DNA from: Allorhodopirellula solitaria
GTDB lineage: Bacteria > Planctomycetota > Planctomycetia > Pirellulales > Pirellulaceae
Assembly (NCBI RefSeq): GCF_007859855.1
Contig: NZ_SJPK01000019.1
Location: 24,515 to 68,269 of the forward strand
DNA: 43,755 nt
Direction: 5' to 3'
This document shows, one piece after another, positions 43,694-43,755 of this stretch. The notes below the pieces were generated by a model. It had not been told where the DNA came from. It did not search any database and saw nothing but the letters and a program-made list of their open reading frames with translations. The position numbers and the translations under genes are program-made. Each line of letters begins with the position of its first letter. Position 1 is the first letter of the stretch.

Positions 43694-43755
43694 TTGGTTA
43701 GCTGTTAGCCAACCAAACCTCACGCCTCATCTTTTCAAACTTCACCCTTCACCCT

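Larger units (their letters stand above)
41440..43755 (+). mobile_element. DDE transposon, left part (runs off the window)
   Basis: Inferred unit of a zinc-ribbon protein followed by an IS481/Tn7-like DDE transposase on the plus strand. The left boundary is not defined. A TGTTACACCGCTAATTCGG sequence at about 41437-41455, just after the truncated primase-like gene, is a candidate end because such elements often begin TGT. Partner genes (often an ATPase) would lie beyond 43755. After the transposase stop, GTTGGTTAGC/GCCAACC forms a small imperfect palindrome at about 43691-43711. Confidence 0.5.

Overview
The window looks like chromosomal DNA of a planctomycete, most like Rhodopirellula. This is an inference from gene content: a sulfatase fragment, a PhyH dioxygenase coupled to a Gfo/Idh/MocA oxidoreductase, giant RHS proteins with poly-serine heads, a REP-associated transposase, and many degraded transposases in a GC-balanced background. 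No rRNA, tRNA or CRISPR array was recognised. The window is an accessory region dominated by repeats, recombination scars and surface-polymer genes.

Region 1 (1-7.1 kb): a dispersed repeat, a transposase tail, a small exported protein and, tightly linked to it, a 1987-residue RHS protein on the minus strand. Region 2 (7.5-11.9 kb): a plus-strand run of two paralogous lipoproteins, a helix-hairpin-helix/trypsin-like protease fusion and a third lipoprotein. I recognise no described system with this layout. Region 3 (12-15 kb): relics of a fucosyltransferase-like gene and a sulfatase, then a translationally coupled dioxygenase/oxidoreductase pair. Region 4 (15.2-17.5 kb): a transposase tail, a second dispersed repeat, a RAYT (REP-associated tyrosine transposase) and a cluster of REP-like hairpins.

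Region 5 (17.7-25.6 kb): a small membrane protein, a second giant RHS gene (2042 residues) and, upstream, a partial duplication of the RHS 5' end and leader that cuts off a GT2 glycosyltransferase gene. Region 6 (26-37.6 kb): a surface-polysaccharide locus with a GT4 glycosyltransferase, an RmlD-like reductase, RmlA, RmlB, a methyltransferase, an AT-rich glycosyltransferase, a sulfotransferase and a glycosyltransferase-sulfotransferase fusion. An ISAs1-type element with target duplication and relics of three other IS types interrupt it. Region 7 (37.6-43.7 kb): a third dispersed repeat, a second copy of the hairpin repeat, an orphan RHS C-terminal module with its own small membrane protein, a tyrosine recombinase with an unusual repeat at its 3' side, a truncated primase-like gene, and the left part of a DDE transposon that runs off the window.

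The main theme is a polymorphic-toxin-like system. Two RHS genes share a nearly identical core and switch to unrelated or diverged tails at the RDPIGY motif. Each of the three tails (two full-length, one orphan) is followed at once on the same strand by a small exported or membrane protein, the position expected of an immunity protein. Downstream of each pair lie members of one dispersed repeat family. Two of the tails carry HExxH zincin motifs with a shared cysteine framework. Toxin and immunity roles are inference from architecture.
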